In this document: piece by piece, positions 1-8,053 of the stretch
Numbering within the stretch: the first letter of the stretch is position 1
How the letters are laid out: each line of letters opens with the position of its first letter
Origin: a bacterium
GTDB lineage: Bacteria; Zhuqueibacterota; QNDG01; JAFGCO01
Direction of reading: 5' to 3'
Assembly: GCA_016930535.1 (NCBI GenBank)
Contig: JAFGGN010000022.1
Location: forward strand, 1 to 33,427
DNA: 33,427 nt
Notes under the pieces: generated by a model
Told to the model about the DNA's origin: nothing
Databases searched by the model: none
The model's input: only the letters and a program-made list of their open reading frames with translations
Made by a program: the position numbers and the translations under genes

Positions 1-1893
1 AGCGGCGAAGCGGACTGGACCGGCATCGGCGGGGACCTGTGGATCACATCGCCTCCGCAGCCGGACGGCGACGAAATGCTCGTCAACGGATCGTTTACGG
101 ACAATGCGGACGGATGGACGCTGTGGTCCGAGAGCGGTGCTGAAGCTGACGGAAGCCGGGATACAAGCGAATGGCAAAGCGGTCCGGCCGGGTACCGGAT
201 CGCATGTTCGGCGTCCGGAACGGCCCAGAACCACATCCAGTTCTCGCACTCGGCCCCGCTTGCGCTTTCTTATGATCAGGGCTACGTGCTTTCCTACGAC
301 ATGAAATGCACGGCCGGATTCGATATTCCCGTGATTCTGCTCCTGAAAAACGGTCCGCCATGGTCCTTCTACATCCAGGAAATACCCGGACCGGTCACCG
401 TGACCGGATCGTGGACGCACCATACGGTTTATATGAGATCGGCCGTGAATGCGGACGATGCGAGACTGACGTTTTTTCTGGGCGGCGCCATGCCTGCGGG
501 GAGCGTCCTCCATCTGGACAACATCAGTCTCAAAACCTCCGGGGATAACCCGCTCACCCTGGACGTGGGAAATCTCATCTTCGATGAAGGCGCTGCATTC
601 GGCGTAAAAAAATGGTCACAGGAAGCGCTGGCCTCACCGGGTGATTTCTGGTATGACGAAACCAGTGACCGTATCGTACTGTTTTCAACGGACAATCCGG
701 CCCGCGTTTACAACAGCATCGAATGCGCCCTTACCCGGCACATCATCGATGAAACGAACCGGAGCCATGTCCATTATGAAAATCTTCACCTGCGATGCGG
801 CGGCGCACACGGTATCGGCGGAGGCAACACGCATCATATCCTGATCAGGCGGTGCGATATCTCCTATATCGGCGGCGGCCAGCTCAAGGGCCCCTGGGGC
901 GACACAATCCGGTACGGCAACGGCATCGAGTTCTGGAGCAACGCATCGGACAACCGTGTGGAGGAATGCCGCCTGTGGGAGATTTACGACGCGGCCCTGA
1001 CCAATCAGAATACGGATGATAATGTCAGACAGTCCAATATCACATATACCCGCAACTTGATCTGGAACGCGGAATATTCATTCGAGTACTGGAACCGGCC
1101 CGCGTCCTCGGTTACGGACAGCATTTTTTTTATCAACAACACCTGCGTGAATGCCGGTCACGGATGGGGACATGCGCAGCGTCCCGACCCGGCGGGGCGG
1201 CATCTCTGTTTTTTCGACAACCCGGCGGCCACGGATCATTTTATCATCGAAAACAACATCTTTTACGAGGCGGCCAACAATGCGTTCTGGATCGCGCATC
1301 TGTGGACGGGACTGGAGAATCTGTATCTGGGTTACAACTGCTGGTATCAGGAAGCGGGAGACATGATCTGGTTCCAGGGCGGAACCTATGCGCGGGACCG
1401 CTTCGCTGATTATCAGGCATCGGGCGGCAAGGATGCTCATTCGCTGTGCACCGATCCGCTATTGGCCGATCCGGACCTGAATGATTTCCGGCTGACGGCC
1501 ATGTCGCCCTGCATCGATGCGGGCGATCCCGCTTCGCCGCAGGATACGGACGGAACCCTGATCGACATGGGCGCCCTGGCTTTTGAACAGAATGCGTCGG
1601 CTGTCCGGATTTCGGATTCGAATTTGCCATCCGCCTTCCGGCTGTTTCCGAATGCACCGAATCCGTTCAATCCATGCACCAAGATCCGGTATGACCTGTT
1701 CCGCAAAAACCATGTGCGGATCACGATCTTCAATCTGCAGGGAGAATGCATATCCGTTCCCGTGGACGAAATCCTGCCACCGGGTGCCCATCATTTTTTA
1801 ATGGATGCTTCCGATCTGGAAACCGGTGTGTATATCTGTGAAATCAGTGCAGGGGCGGAAAGGCAGACAATGAAAATGCTGCTTTTAAAATAA
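1..1893 (+). CDS. Secreted parallel beta-helix protein with inserted carbohydrate-binding module and C-terminal sorting domain (5' truncated)
   Basis: The frame is open from base 1, so the start lies upstream; 630 residues are present. Residues about 1-20 (ending DLWIT) look like the lead-in of a beta-helix family whose next conserved segment, DVGNLIFDEG...GVKKWSQ, appears only at about residue 188. Between them, residues 26-180 form a jelly-roll module of the CBM4/9 type (LVNGSFTDNADGW opening, LHLDNISL close). Residues about 190-530 have the Asn- and Gly-rich repeats of right-handed parallel beta-helices (NNTCVNAG, IIENNIFYEA), as in pectate-lyase-like polysaccharide enzymes. Residues 546-630 are a PNPFN-type sorting domain ending KMLLLK, typical of type IX secretion clients. 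The protein is probably extracellular or surface-bound and acts on polysaccharide; the substrate cannot be read from the sequence. The in-frame ATG at 76 lies inside the protein and is not the start. Confidence 0.85.
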   Translation, partial: SGEADWTGIGGDLWITSPPQPDGDEMLVNGSFTDNADGWTLWSESGAEADGSRDTSEWQSGPAGYRIACSASGTAQNHIQFSHSAPLALSYDQGYVLSYDMKCTAGFDIPVILLLKNGPPWSFYIQEIPGPVTVTGSWTHHTVYMRSAVNADDARLTFFLGGAMPAGSVLHLDNISLKTSGDNPLTLDVGNLIFDEGAAFGVKKWSQEALASPGDFWYDETSDRIVLFSTDNPARVYNSIECALTRHIIDETNRSHVHYENLHLRCGGAHGIGGGNTHHILIRRCDISYIGGGQLKGPWGDTIRYGNGIEFWSNASDNRVEECRLWEIYDAALTNQNTDDNVRQSNITYTRNLIWNAEYSFEYWNRPASSVTDSIFFINNTCVNAGHGWGHAQRPDPAGRHLCFFDNPAATDHFIIENNIFYEAANNAFWIAHLWTGLENLYLGYNCWYQEAGDMIWFQGGTYARDRFADYQASGGKDAHSLCTDPLLADPDLNDFRLTAMSPCIDAGDPASPQDTDGTLIDMGALAFEQNASAVRISDSNLPSAFRLFPNAPNPFNPCTKIRYDLFRKNHVRITIFNLQGECISVPVDEILPPGAHHFLMDASDLETGVYICEISAGAERQTMKMLLLK

Positions 1894-1896
1894 AGT

Positions 1897-1945
1897 ATAT
1901 GGGTATATGGGTTTATGGGGCCCCTCACCCCCGGCCCCTGCAGAT
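1897..1945 (-). repeat. Partial composite repeat (TATGGG module)
   Basis: Period-8 TATATGGGTATATGGG sequence starting 3 bp after the stop of the beta-helix gene, followed by a GC-rich stretch. It matches the TATGGG module of the composite elements at 1951 and 2131 but lacks the AAATCCC module. Confidence 0.5.
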
Positions 1946-1950
1946 GACTG

Positions 1951-2117
1951 CAGACGGCAGGACCGCGGACCGCAGTGAAGCAGTTTATGGGTTTATGAAT
2001 ATATGCGTATATGGGACCGCCCGGCACGCCCAGTATAAACATCAGACCGAAATAAATCCCAAATCTCAAATCCCAAAATTCAAATAAATCACAAACAACA
2101 AATTCTAAATTCCAAAC
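1951..2117 (-). repeat. Composite intergenic repeat, copy A1
   Basis: Modules on the + strand in order: GCAGACGGC/GACCGCGGACCGCAG, GTGAAGCAGTTTATGGG, TATGGG octads, GGACCGCCCGGCACGCC, an ACATCAGACCG linker, then CAAATCCCAAAT heptads ending in AAATAAATCACAAACA. Strand is assigned so that the element reads TTTGGGATTT to CCCATATACCC, the orientation it has downstream of the converging YcaQ-family gene. It matches the copy at about 33101-33290 over most of its length, including ACCGCGGACCGCA and AAATAAATCACAAACA. Confidence 0.75.
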
Positions 2118-2130
2118 CAGATGGCAGACC

Positions 2131-2265
2131 ACTGGCCGCTGAAAACTGTAGAAGGGTAGAAGGGTAGATGTGTATATGGGTATATGGGTCCGCCCGGCAC
2201 GCCCCCTGACAACATCTGACCGCGGCAAATCTCAAATCACAAATCCCAAAAAACAAATTACAAAC
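2131..2265 (-). repeat. Composite intergenic repeat, copy A2
   Basis: Tandem to copy A1. On the + strand it reads GTAGAAGGGT, TATATGGGTATATGGG, TCCGCCCGGCACGCCCCCTG, ACATCTGACCGCGG, then CAAATCTCAAATC heptads. It is closest to the inverted copy at 6030-6155, which shares TAGAAGGGT, GGTCCGCCC, CACGCCCCCTG, ATCTGACC and GGCAAATCTCAAATC. Confidence 0.75.
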
Positions 2266-2331
2266 GACACCGAGACCTTCCAATATTGCGTCTCTACTTA
2301 ATAACCGAGAACGGCTTGTCGTAGACCGTGA

Positions 2332-2401
2332 CTGTTTCGGAGAAACGGGAACTGCAAACTGATCTAGTCTTTTTCTCCGTCTCTCCGATTCTCACCTCAC
2401 C
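2332..2401 (-). repeat. GAAACGGAG hairpin repeat (DH1)
   Basis: Inverted arms CGGAGAAACGG (2338-2348) and CCGTCTCTCCG (2377-2387). In the - strand RNA they pair over 11 bp with one G-U, around a 28-nt loop. The element lies in the presumed 3' region of the YcaQ-family gene and is related to elements near 7976, 17006 and 33354. Confidence 0.6.
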
Positions 2402-2411
2402 GTATCACGCC

Positions 2412-2455
2412 CCGACTCAACGACCCAATGACTCAACGACTCTAAGACCCAATGA
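2412..2455 (-). repeat. GGTCATTGGGTC octad tract (E1)
   Basis: Degenerate 8-bp repeats reading GGTCATTGGGTCTTAGAGTC on the - strand. The tract overlaps the end of the YcaQ-family gene: the last residues VIGS and the TAG stop (2442-2444) are encoded by repeat sequence. Related tracts lie at 8722-8762 and 33290-33330. Confidence 0.7.
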
Positions 2456-3677
2456 CCTCTTTAATCTTGCCCGTTACTTTCTCCGCCACCCCCCTGTCAT
2501 CCTTCCCCTCGAACCGCACGGAATTACATCCGTTGAACCGGGCGAAACGCTTTAACGCATCCGCAAACGCCACGATAAACGCATCCCCGGGCTTGAAATC
2601 CGCTTCAAAATACAAGGCCTTCACCGTGAGCGTATCCGAGGCCCGGTCCGCTGCGGGATCCAGGCGGCCGACGAAGCGGTTGTTCCACAGGATCGGCATC
2701 ACAAAATAGCCGAACTTCCGTTTTGCCGGCAGCGTGTAGCACTCGATGGCATAGTCGAAACCGAACAGGTCCCGGACGCGGTCACGCAGAATGAATGCAT
2801 TGTCGAACGGCGACAGGATCAGGACATGCACGTGACCGCCTGGGCCGGAATCCGGATTCTCAAGGACATTTCGCAAACCGTAATATTTTTTCCCAGGCAG
2901 TTCATCAATGGCCACATGGACCACTTCTTCCGTTTCAACGAGACGGTTCAGGGCCGTTCGGATGACGGGCTTTTCTCCTGAATCGATATAATCCAGAATG
3001 GATTTTTCATCCGCGATACCGTGCGCATTCAGCGCGCGCCGGACAAAGAATGCACCACACGCTTCATCGTCCGGCTCCGTGACATCCACCCAGTCCGGAA
3101 GGACGCGCTCGGTCAGGTCGTAAATTTTCTGAAAATTCTGCCTTTCCTTCACCATGAGCCTGCCCTGATAGAACAGCATCTCCAGGGCCGCCTTGACCGG
3201 TTTGGGATGCCAGCCTTCCCGGCGTTCCTCCGTATTTTCAAAATCCCTGGATCCAAGCGGTCCCTCGTCCCGGATCCGTTTCAGTACCTCCGGCATCAGA
3301 TGGCCGTATTTCTGCATGCGGTCCTTCTCCCACTTGGACACCGGGTCTGAGAACGCCCGCATGCGTCTCATGTAGAACCGGTAATCCTCGAGCGGAAGGT
3401 AAGACGCCGCATGACCCCAGTATTCGAAAATCCGGCGGTCCCTGGAAAGCAGTGCATCCAGATCGCCGGGCCGGTAACCGGGCACGCGGTTCCACAGGGT
3501 ATGGTGATGCGCACGTTCCACCACGGAAATGGTGTCGATCTGCACATAACCCAGATGCGCCACGGTCCGGAACACACCGTCCTTTTCTCCTGTCATGCCG
3601 TGAGAAAATGCAAACCGCTGCCGGCCGACAGCCAGCTGCCTGGCTTCAGTCAATGTCATTGTGTAAACGGATTTCAT
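2442..3677 (-). CDS. Winged-helix DNA glycosylase of the YcaQ/AlkZ (HTH_42) family
   Basis: The product has 411 residues. It belongs to the HTH_42 family of bacterial DNA glycosylases, which unhook interstrand crosslinks and remove bulky alkylated bases. The N-terminal LTEARQLA and VQIDTISVVERAHHHTLWNR segments are characteristic; Q-I-D matches the catalytic QxD form seen in YcaQ rather than the QxQ of AlkZ. LSPFDNAFILRDR and VGRLDPAADR in the second half are also family hallmarks. I start at ATG 3677 (MKSVYTMTLTEAR) because the frame extended to 3830 adds a hydrophobic tail unlike the family and overlaps the divergent gene; ATG 3659 is the alternative. No Shine-Dalgarno is obvious. The last four residues and stop lie inside a GGTCATTGGGTC repeat. 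It stands alone between convergent and divergent neighbours. Confidence 0.85.
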   Translation of the reverse strand: MKSVYTMTLTEARQLAVGRQRFAFSHGMTGEKDGVFRTVAHLGYVQIDTISVVERAHHHTLWNRVPGYRPGDLDALLSRDRRIFEYWGHAASYLPLEDYRFYMRRMRAFSDPVSKWEKDRMQKYGHLMPEVLKRIRDEGPLGSRDFENTEERREGWHPKPVKAALEMLFYQGRLMVKERQNFQKIYDLTERVLPDWVDVTEPDDEACGAFFVRRALNAHGIADEKSILDYIDSGEKPVIRTALNRLVETEEVVHVAIDELPGKKYYGLRNVLENPDSGPGGHVHVLILSPFDNAFILRDRVRDLFGFDYAIECYTLPAKRKFGYFVMPILWNNRFVGRLDPAADRASDTLTVKALYFEADFKPGDAFIVAFADALKRFARFNGCNSVRFEGKDDRGVAEKVTGKIKEVIGS

Positions 3678-3801
3678 ATTGGGGCATTTTACAAAATTAA
3701 TTCCGAAAAGAAAAGGGATAAATACGGCTTGCTTTTCCGGATCAAAATGGATACAATAAAAAATTATTCTGAAAAACGTGAATCCCGAAAAAGGAAGGAC
3801 C

Positions 3802-5985
3802 ATGCGATCCAAATTTTCAATGACCCGCATCCAGTCGATTTTACCCTTTTTATTGACGATATGGTTATCCGGTCCGCAGAACGGTCACGGAGCCAGAACC
3901 ATCAACGGTGTGGCCGTTCCCGCCGATTTCCCTGAAATCATCACCCAGGTGCACGGCCCTACGGCCCCCGGGCGTATTTTTTTCAGCTCCACGTTTTTCG
4001 ACACCAACAGCCGGAGCAATTACCTCGTGATCTGTGAAAACGACGGCACTCCCTATTTTTACAGAAAATATACCCGGTATTATCTGGGGACGGGCGAATT
4101 CAAGGTGCAGCCCAACGGTGTACTGTCTTTTTATAAGTATTTAAACGACAATGAGGACGGTCTCTTTATACTGATGGACCGGAATTTTGCGGAAACCGAC
4201 ACGTTTCGCTGCGCGGGCTATAACAGAACAGACAACCATGAACTGGTGCTGCTTCCGGACGGTCATGCCCTGCTCGTGGCCGAAGAGGACAGAACGGTCG
4301 ATATGAGCGGAATCGTATCGGGCGGAAGCACCCATGCACGCGTTATCGGCAATCATATTCAGGAAGTGGACAGGAACGGCAACCTGTACTGGGAATGGAA
4401 CTGCTGGCAACACCTGAACATCGGGGATTCCAGGGAGAATCTGCGGAGTTCCTCGATCGACTACATTCACCTGAATTCCATCGCAATCGATTATGACGGG
4501 CATTATATCATCTCGTTCCGGAACTTCAGCGAGGTGGCCAAAATCGACAAAAATACGGGCCAGTTCATCTGGCGGCTGGGCGGCGTAAACAACGAATTTA
4601 CATTTACCAATGAAAACACCATGATATCCTATCAGCATCACGCCCGGCCTGTACCGGACCATCCGGATCATTACACGATTTTTGACAACGGCAACGGGCG
4701 TTCGCCCGCATACACGAGGGCTGTCGAATATCACATCGATCCCGCAACCCGGACCGCCGAGAAAGTCTGGGAATACCGGTATGACGAGGTCTATTTTACC
4801 AGCATGATGGGATCCGTTCAGCGTCTCGGCAACGGCCACACCTACATCGACTGGTCCGCATGGCCGCCGCTCCGGTCATGTGAGGTGGATGCGGACAACC
4901 ATCCCGTGTTTGAAATGGAAGTACAGGGCATCTCGAGTTACCGTTCGTTCCGTTTCGATTGGGACGGCATGATGCTGAAACCTGATGTGCTGGCTGAAAG
5001 CCTGCCCGACGGCGTGCATCTGATTTTCAACAAATTCGGGGACACGGATGTGGCCGAGTATCAGGTATACGGAGGAAAAACTCCGGACGCCCCTGACCTT
5101 ATGGCCACCACGGCGGAAACCTGGGCGGACTTCACCGGCCTGGACAATCATACCCTCTATTATTTCAAGGTCCGCGCCGTGAACGGAAACGGTCAGCCCG
5201 GTGTGTTCTCGGATTTGGTGAGCATGTCGGTGCATTATGCGGACCCGGGCGCAAACATGATCACGAACGGGGACTTTTCTTCAGGACAGACAGGCTGGGA
5301 TTTTCTGGCCCGCGAAGGCGCACAGGCATCCGGTCTTGTCTCGGACGGCCAGTACCATGTAGGGATCACGAACGGCGGCACGGAGTACTGGCACGTGCAG
5401 CTCATCCAGGAGAGCTTCCCGCTCGTTCAGGGACGCACCTATACTTTCGAATTCGACGCCCGGGCCGACGCCAGCCGCATCATCGAACCCCGTGTGGCGG
5501 AGAACGGCGGCGATTATACCGTGTATTCCAAGACCACGCCGGAGGGCATCACCACGCGGATGAAGCACTATGCCTACGAATTCACCATGACCGATCCGTC
5601 CGATTCACGGGCGCGTGTGGTCCTGAACTGCGGAACTTCGGATGCGGACTGTTATTTCGACAATATCTCGGTTTCCGAAAAATCCGGAACGGGAATTTCA
5701 TCCAACGCAACCGAAATACCGGACAGGTTTATATTGTCCCAGAATTATCCAAACCCCTTCAATACGGAAACCCGTATCCGCTTCACTTTGCCCGAACCGG
5801 GTCGTGTCACCCTGACCATCACGGACCTTTCAGGGAGAGAAGTGACTACGCTGGTCGACGGGATCCGTAATGCCGGAGATTATACTGTGCAATGGGACGG
5901 CGCCTGTCAGGCATCGGGTATTTACCTGTATCGTCTGAAAACGGAGAAAGGTGGGAAGACCCGGAAACTGATCCTGCTTAAATAG
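3802..5985 (+). CDS. Secreted arylsulfotransferase (ASST)-like protein with Fn3, CBM4/9-like and sorting domains
   Basis: The product has 727 residues from ATG 3802. The open frame extends to GTG 3778, but GGAAGG just upstream and the start of a signal peptide favour 3802, though the spacing is short. A hydrophobic leader (SILPFLLTIWLSG) precedes an ASST-like beta-propeller at about residues 50-390, with HLNSIAIDYDGHYIISFRN, VAKIDKNTGQFIWRLGG and QHHARPVPD...TIFDNGNG, all typical of the Arylsulfotrans_2 family. The conserved His in HLNS and QHH are candidate catalytic or substrate-binding residues. A fibronectin-III-like region (about 395-480), a jelly-roll CBM (about 485-630, MITNGDFSSGQTGW to CYFDNISV) and a sorting domain (about 642-727, NYPNPFN) follow. 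Family members transfer sulfate between phenolic compounds; a role on sulfated glycans or aryl sulfates is inference. Downstream lies a composite repeat in the same orientation. Confidence 0.82.
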   Translation: MRSKFSMTRIQSILPFLLTIWLSGPQNGHGARTINGVAVPADFPEIITQVHGPTAPGRIFFSSTFFDTNSRSNYLVICENDGTPYFYRKYTRYYLGTGEFKVQPNGVLSFYKYLNDNEDGLFILMDRNFAETDTFRCAGYNRTDNHELVLLPDGHALLVAEEDRTVDMSGIVSGGSTHARVIGNHIQEVDRNGNLYWEWNCWQHLNIGDSRENLRSSSIDYIHLNSIAIDYDGHYIISFRNFSEVAKIDKNTGQFIWRLGGVNNEFTFTNENTMISYQHHARPVPDHPDHYTIFDNGNGRSPAYTRAVEYHIDPATRTAEKVWEYRYDEVYFTSMMGSVQRLGNGHTYIDWSAWPPLRSCEVDADNHPVFEMEVQGISSYRSFRFDWDGMMLKPDVLAESLPDGVHLIFNKFGDTDVAEYQVYGGKTPDAPDLMATTAETWADFTGLDNHTLYYFKVRAVNGNGQPGVFSDLVSMSVHYADPGANMITNGDFSSGQTGWDFLAREGAQASGLVSDGQYHVGITNGGTEYWHVQLIQESFPLVQGRTYTFEFDARADASRIIEPRVAENGGDYTVYSKTTPEGITTRMKHYAYEFTMTDPSDSRARVVLNCGTSDADCYFDNISVSEKSGTGISSNATEIPDRFILSQNYPNPFNTETRIRFTLPEPGRVTLTITDLSGREVTTLVDGIRNAGDYTVQWDGACQASGIYLYRLKTEKGGKTRKLILLK

Positions 5986-6029
5986 AATGCTAACCTGGAT
6001 AGGCCGGCCGCATTCCTTTTTCGAATTTC

Positions 6030-6155
6030 TGAATTTGAAGTTGGTTTTTTATTTGTATTTTGGGATTTGAGATTTGAGATTTGCCGTGGTCAGATCTTGA
6101 CAGGGGGCGTGGCGGGCGGACCCATTTACTCATATACCCATAAACCCTTCTACTG
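6030..6155 (+). repeat. Composite intergenic repeat, copy A3
   Basis: Inverted relative to copies A1 and A2. The + strand reads TTTTGGGATTTGAGATTTG, GCCGTGGTCAGAT, CAGGGGGCGTGGCGGGCGG, then CATATACCCATAAACCC. It lies 45 bp after the arylsulfotransferase-like gene in the same gene-relative orientation as the other copies. Confidence 0.75.
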
Positions 6156-6212
6156 CTTTTCGCATTTGGTCATCCACGGTGACTCAGTACAACCACCTGT
6201 CACCAATCCACG

Positions 6213-6239
6213 GCCCATTCTTAGAAAATAAGAATGGGC
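6213..6239 (+). terminator. Perfect 11-bp stem-loop, possible terminator
   Basis: GCCCATTCTTA (6213-6223) and TAAGAATGGGC (6229-6239) pair perfectly around a GAAAA loop, followed by the T-rich but interrupted TTTGCATTTGCTTTTTG. It may end transcription of the arylsulfotransferase-like gene, about 230 bp upstream. The weak U tract lowers confidence. Confidence 0.45.
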
Positions 6240-6367
6240 TTTGCATTTGCTTTTTGTATGCTCATGGCGACCTGCAATCGCAGCAGTATGCCTGAATATC
6301 AGAGAAGCCCGCCCGAGATTGCCTGGGCCTGTCTTTGCGCACAAACGCAAGCCCCGGGCCCCCCAAA

Positions 6368-6424
6368 AAAAAGATTAAAGAACAAAGATCTAAGATTAAA
6401 GATAAAGAAGCCCCGCAGGGGCGG
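6368..6424 (+). repeat. CAAAGAT heptad tract (C1) plus REP-like hairpin
   Basis: AAAGATTAAAGAACAAAGAT heptads run directly into AAGCCCCGCAGGGGCGG, whose GCCCC/GGGGC arms (6410-6422) form a 5-bp hairpin with a GCA loop. The same heptad-then-hairpin order recurs at 32944-33000. The rest of the 5986-6450 gap holds copy A3 and the 6213 hairpin; I see no gene in it. Confidence 0.65.
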
Positions 6425-6450
6425 AACTAAACATCAGACTGAAATCCCGC

Positions 6451-7509
6451 CTATTGAATCAGCAGGCATTTCGTGACCTGATCGGCATTCCCGGACCCGA
6501 GCCGGATCAGGTACAATCCGGACGGCAGCCCCTCCGCGTTCCAGAGGATTTCATGTTCCCCGGGATCTTCCGGCCCATTCACCAGAACTTGGATTTGCCG
6601 GCCTGATGCATCCCACACGGTCATCCTGGTCCGCGTCTTTACAGGAACGGAATACCGGATCCGGGTCGAATGATTGAACGGATTTGGAAAAACGGGATAC
6701 AAACGAAATCCTGCCGGAACGGCCGATGCATTTGTCCGTGATCCGGCCGGGGTCAGCAGCCCCCGCTCCCGCATGATCTGCCGGACATTCCTGTTGTTCT
6801 TGCCTGCAATAAATTTCATCCACTTTCTGAGATAGGACTGATTGAAATCGAAATTGAAAACATGGTTATTGAATCCGAAAATATCCCCGGCACCTGCGGT
6901 CTGATACATGATCATCAATGAATCCACGCGGTCTTCCCTGTACGATACGCAGTACGTAATCGCATAACAATCCTGGCCGTTGTTTTTTTCGTATTCGGGC
7001 CGGCTGATGGCGTGCGCCACGGTATTGCCCCACGTTCTGACCGGCACTCCCTGGGGCCAGTCGTCCGTATCACCGAATCCGCCGTTTAAAATGAGTGAAT
7101 CACCGGCCAACTGGTTCAGAATATCCATAAAGTCGGCCATCGTTCCCATGTACCTGTCCGCATGGGGCCATAATTCGGGAGGATGATCCGTATACCCGTC
7201 CCAGCCGTTTCCTGCTTCGATGCCGTGATGATGCGCCCCGATTTCATGGCCGCTCCGCTGCCACTGGCGCACTTTGTCCAGTTTGACCGGATCGGCCAGT
7301 ATTTCCTGACCCCATTGGGGCGTGAACTGAATATTCAGGGGAATACCGAACGAATCCGCAAGCGCCACCATTTCAATCAGTCTCGGGAACAGGTGGGCAT
7401 TGTGCGGTTCGCAATGTACGTTCAGAAACGAGTCCGGATACTGCGCCTGCGCCGCGGAATAAAAATACAGGCAGCCGAAAATCATCCCTGTAATCCTGGA
7501 TTTATTCAT
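6451..7509 (-). CDS. Secreted NodB/polysaccharide-deacetylase-like protein with sorting domain
   Basis: The product has 352 residues. The signal peptide (residues 1-22) ends FYSAAQAQ. Residues about 28-240 resemble a NodB-type barrel: a short N-terminal strand with a possible metal-ligand cluster (NVHCEPHNAH, residues 30-39), a helix of the LIEMVALADSFGIPLNIQFT kind, and WQRSGHEIGAHHHG (83-96), which corresponds to the GHEIGNH-type second NodB motif. The canonical TFDD first motif is absent, so deacetylase activity is uncertain and another hydrolase of the same fold is possible. Residues 266-352 are a PNPFN sorting domain ending KCLLIQ, implying surface or extracellular location. The next gene upstream on this strand ends 7 bp before this start, suggesting co-transcription. 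Confidence 0.7.
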   Translation of the reverse strand: MNKSRITGMIFGCLYFYSAAQAQYPDSFLNVHCEPHNAHLFPRLIEMVALADSFGIPLNIQFTPQWGQEILADPVKLDKVRQWQRSGHEIGAHHHGIEAGNGWDGYTDHPPELWPHADRYMGTMADFMDILNQLAGDSLILNGGFGDTDDWPQGVPVRTWGNTVAHAISRPEYEKNNGQDCYAITYCVSYREDRVDSLMIMYQTAGAGDIFGFNNHVFNFDFNQSYLRKWMKFIAGKNNRNVRQIMRERGLLTPAGSRTNASAVPAGFRLYPVFPNPFNHSTRIRYSVPVKTRTRMTVWDASGRQIQVLVNGPEDPGEHEILWNAEGLPSGLYLIRLGSGNADQVTKCLLIQ

Positions 7510-7516
7510 CTTCTTG

Positions 7517-7879
7517 TTATGATTTCGTTTGTTTCAATTCCCTGATCTCCTCCTGCAGCTCGTGAATGGAGTGCAGGATTTCCATCATCACCGGATTGGA
7601 CCGGGTCAGATTTCTCAGTTCCTCCTCCCGGAATCCCAGTCTGTTGTCCAGGTATCCCAGCACCAGTGACAGGAAGATAAAAAGAAGGAGTACGATGGGA
7701 ACCGAGATGAATGCATACTTGAAAATGAATTCACCGGCCGGATGCTGATCGAAGGATTTCAGAAACACGATGCCGATGAGAAAAAACTGGATGTACCCGA
7801 TATACATCCTGGACCGGTCGAAGTACACCTTCCACCGGACCAGGGATCTTCTGTTGACTCTGGTTTTGTGAATTTTCAT
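7517..7879 (-). CDS. Small membrane protein, two predicted TM helices, unknown function
   Basis: The product has 120 residues from ATG 7879 (MKIHKTRVNRRSLVRW); the open frame continues upstream to 7930. A basic N-terminus is followed by hydrophobic segments at about residues 24-42 (YIGYIQFFLIGIVFLKSF) and 53-76 (YAFISVPIVLLLFIFLSLVLG). The charged tail contains SNPVMMEILHSIHELQEEI, predicted helical and possibly coiled-coil. I recognise no named family. It is placed 7 bp upstream of the NodB-like gene on the same strand. Neither candidate start has a good Shine-Dalgarno. Confidence 0.65.
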   Translation of the reverse strand: MKIHKTRVNRRSLVRWKVYFDRSRMYIGYIQFFLIGIVFLKSFDQHPAGEFIFKYAFISVPIVLLLFIFLSLVLGYLDNRLGFREEELRNLTRSNPVMMEILHSIHELQEEIRELKQTKS

Positions 7880-7962
7880 GGCTGTCTCAATCAGGGTTTC
7901 ATGATTAAATATAACAGCATTTTCTTTCAATGTCTTTTTTTTTCAGTTGGGCCGGAGCGTGA

Positions 7963-8037
7963 ACCGGAGAAATGAGAAACGGAGATTGGATATGGTATGT
8001 CTCAGTCACTCCTCTGCTCCGTTTCACGGTTTCATTG
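7963..8037. repeat. GAAACGGAG hairpin repeat (DH2)
   Basis: Arms GAAACGGAG (7976-7984) and CTCCGTTTC (8017-8025) are perfect 9-bp complements around a 32-nt loop. A GCGGTCCGCGGTC module follows at 8042-8054. The gap between the two flanking genes consists largely of this repeat material. Confidence 0.55.
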
Positions 8038-8053
8038 TTTTTGCGGTCCGCGG

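Noticed and set aside
1899..2087. Open frame with VYGFMNICVYGTARHAQYK
   Set aside because: It is translation of the TATGGG and AAATCCC repeats; similar peptides arise from the other copies, so it reflects the repeat and not a gene.
6318..6362. GGGCC...TTGCG / CGCAA...GGCCC stem as a terminator
   Set aside because: The stem is interrupted and is followed on the + strand by an A run rather than a T run; neither strand fits a Rho-independent terminator.
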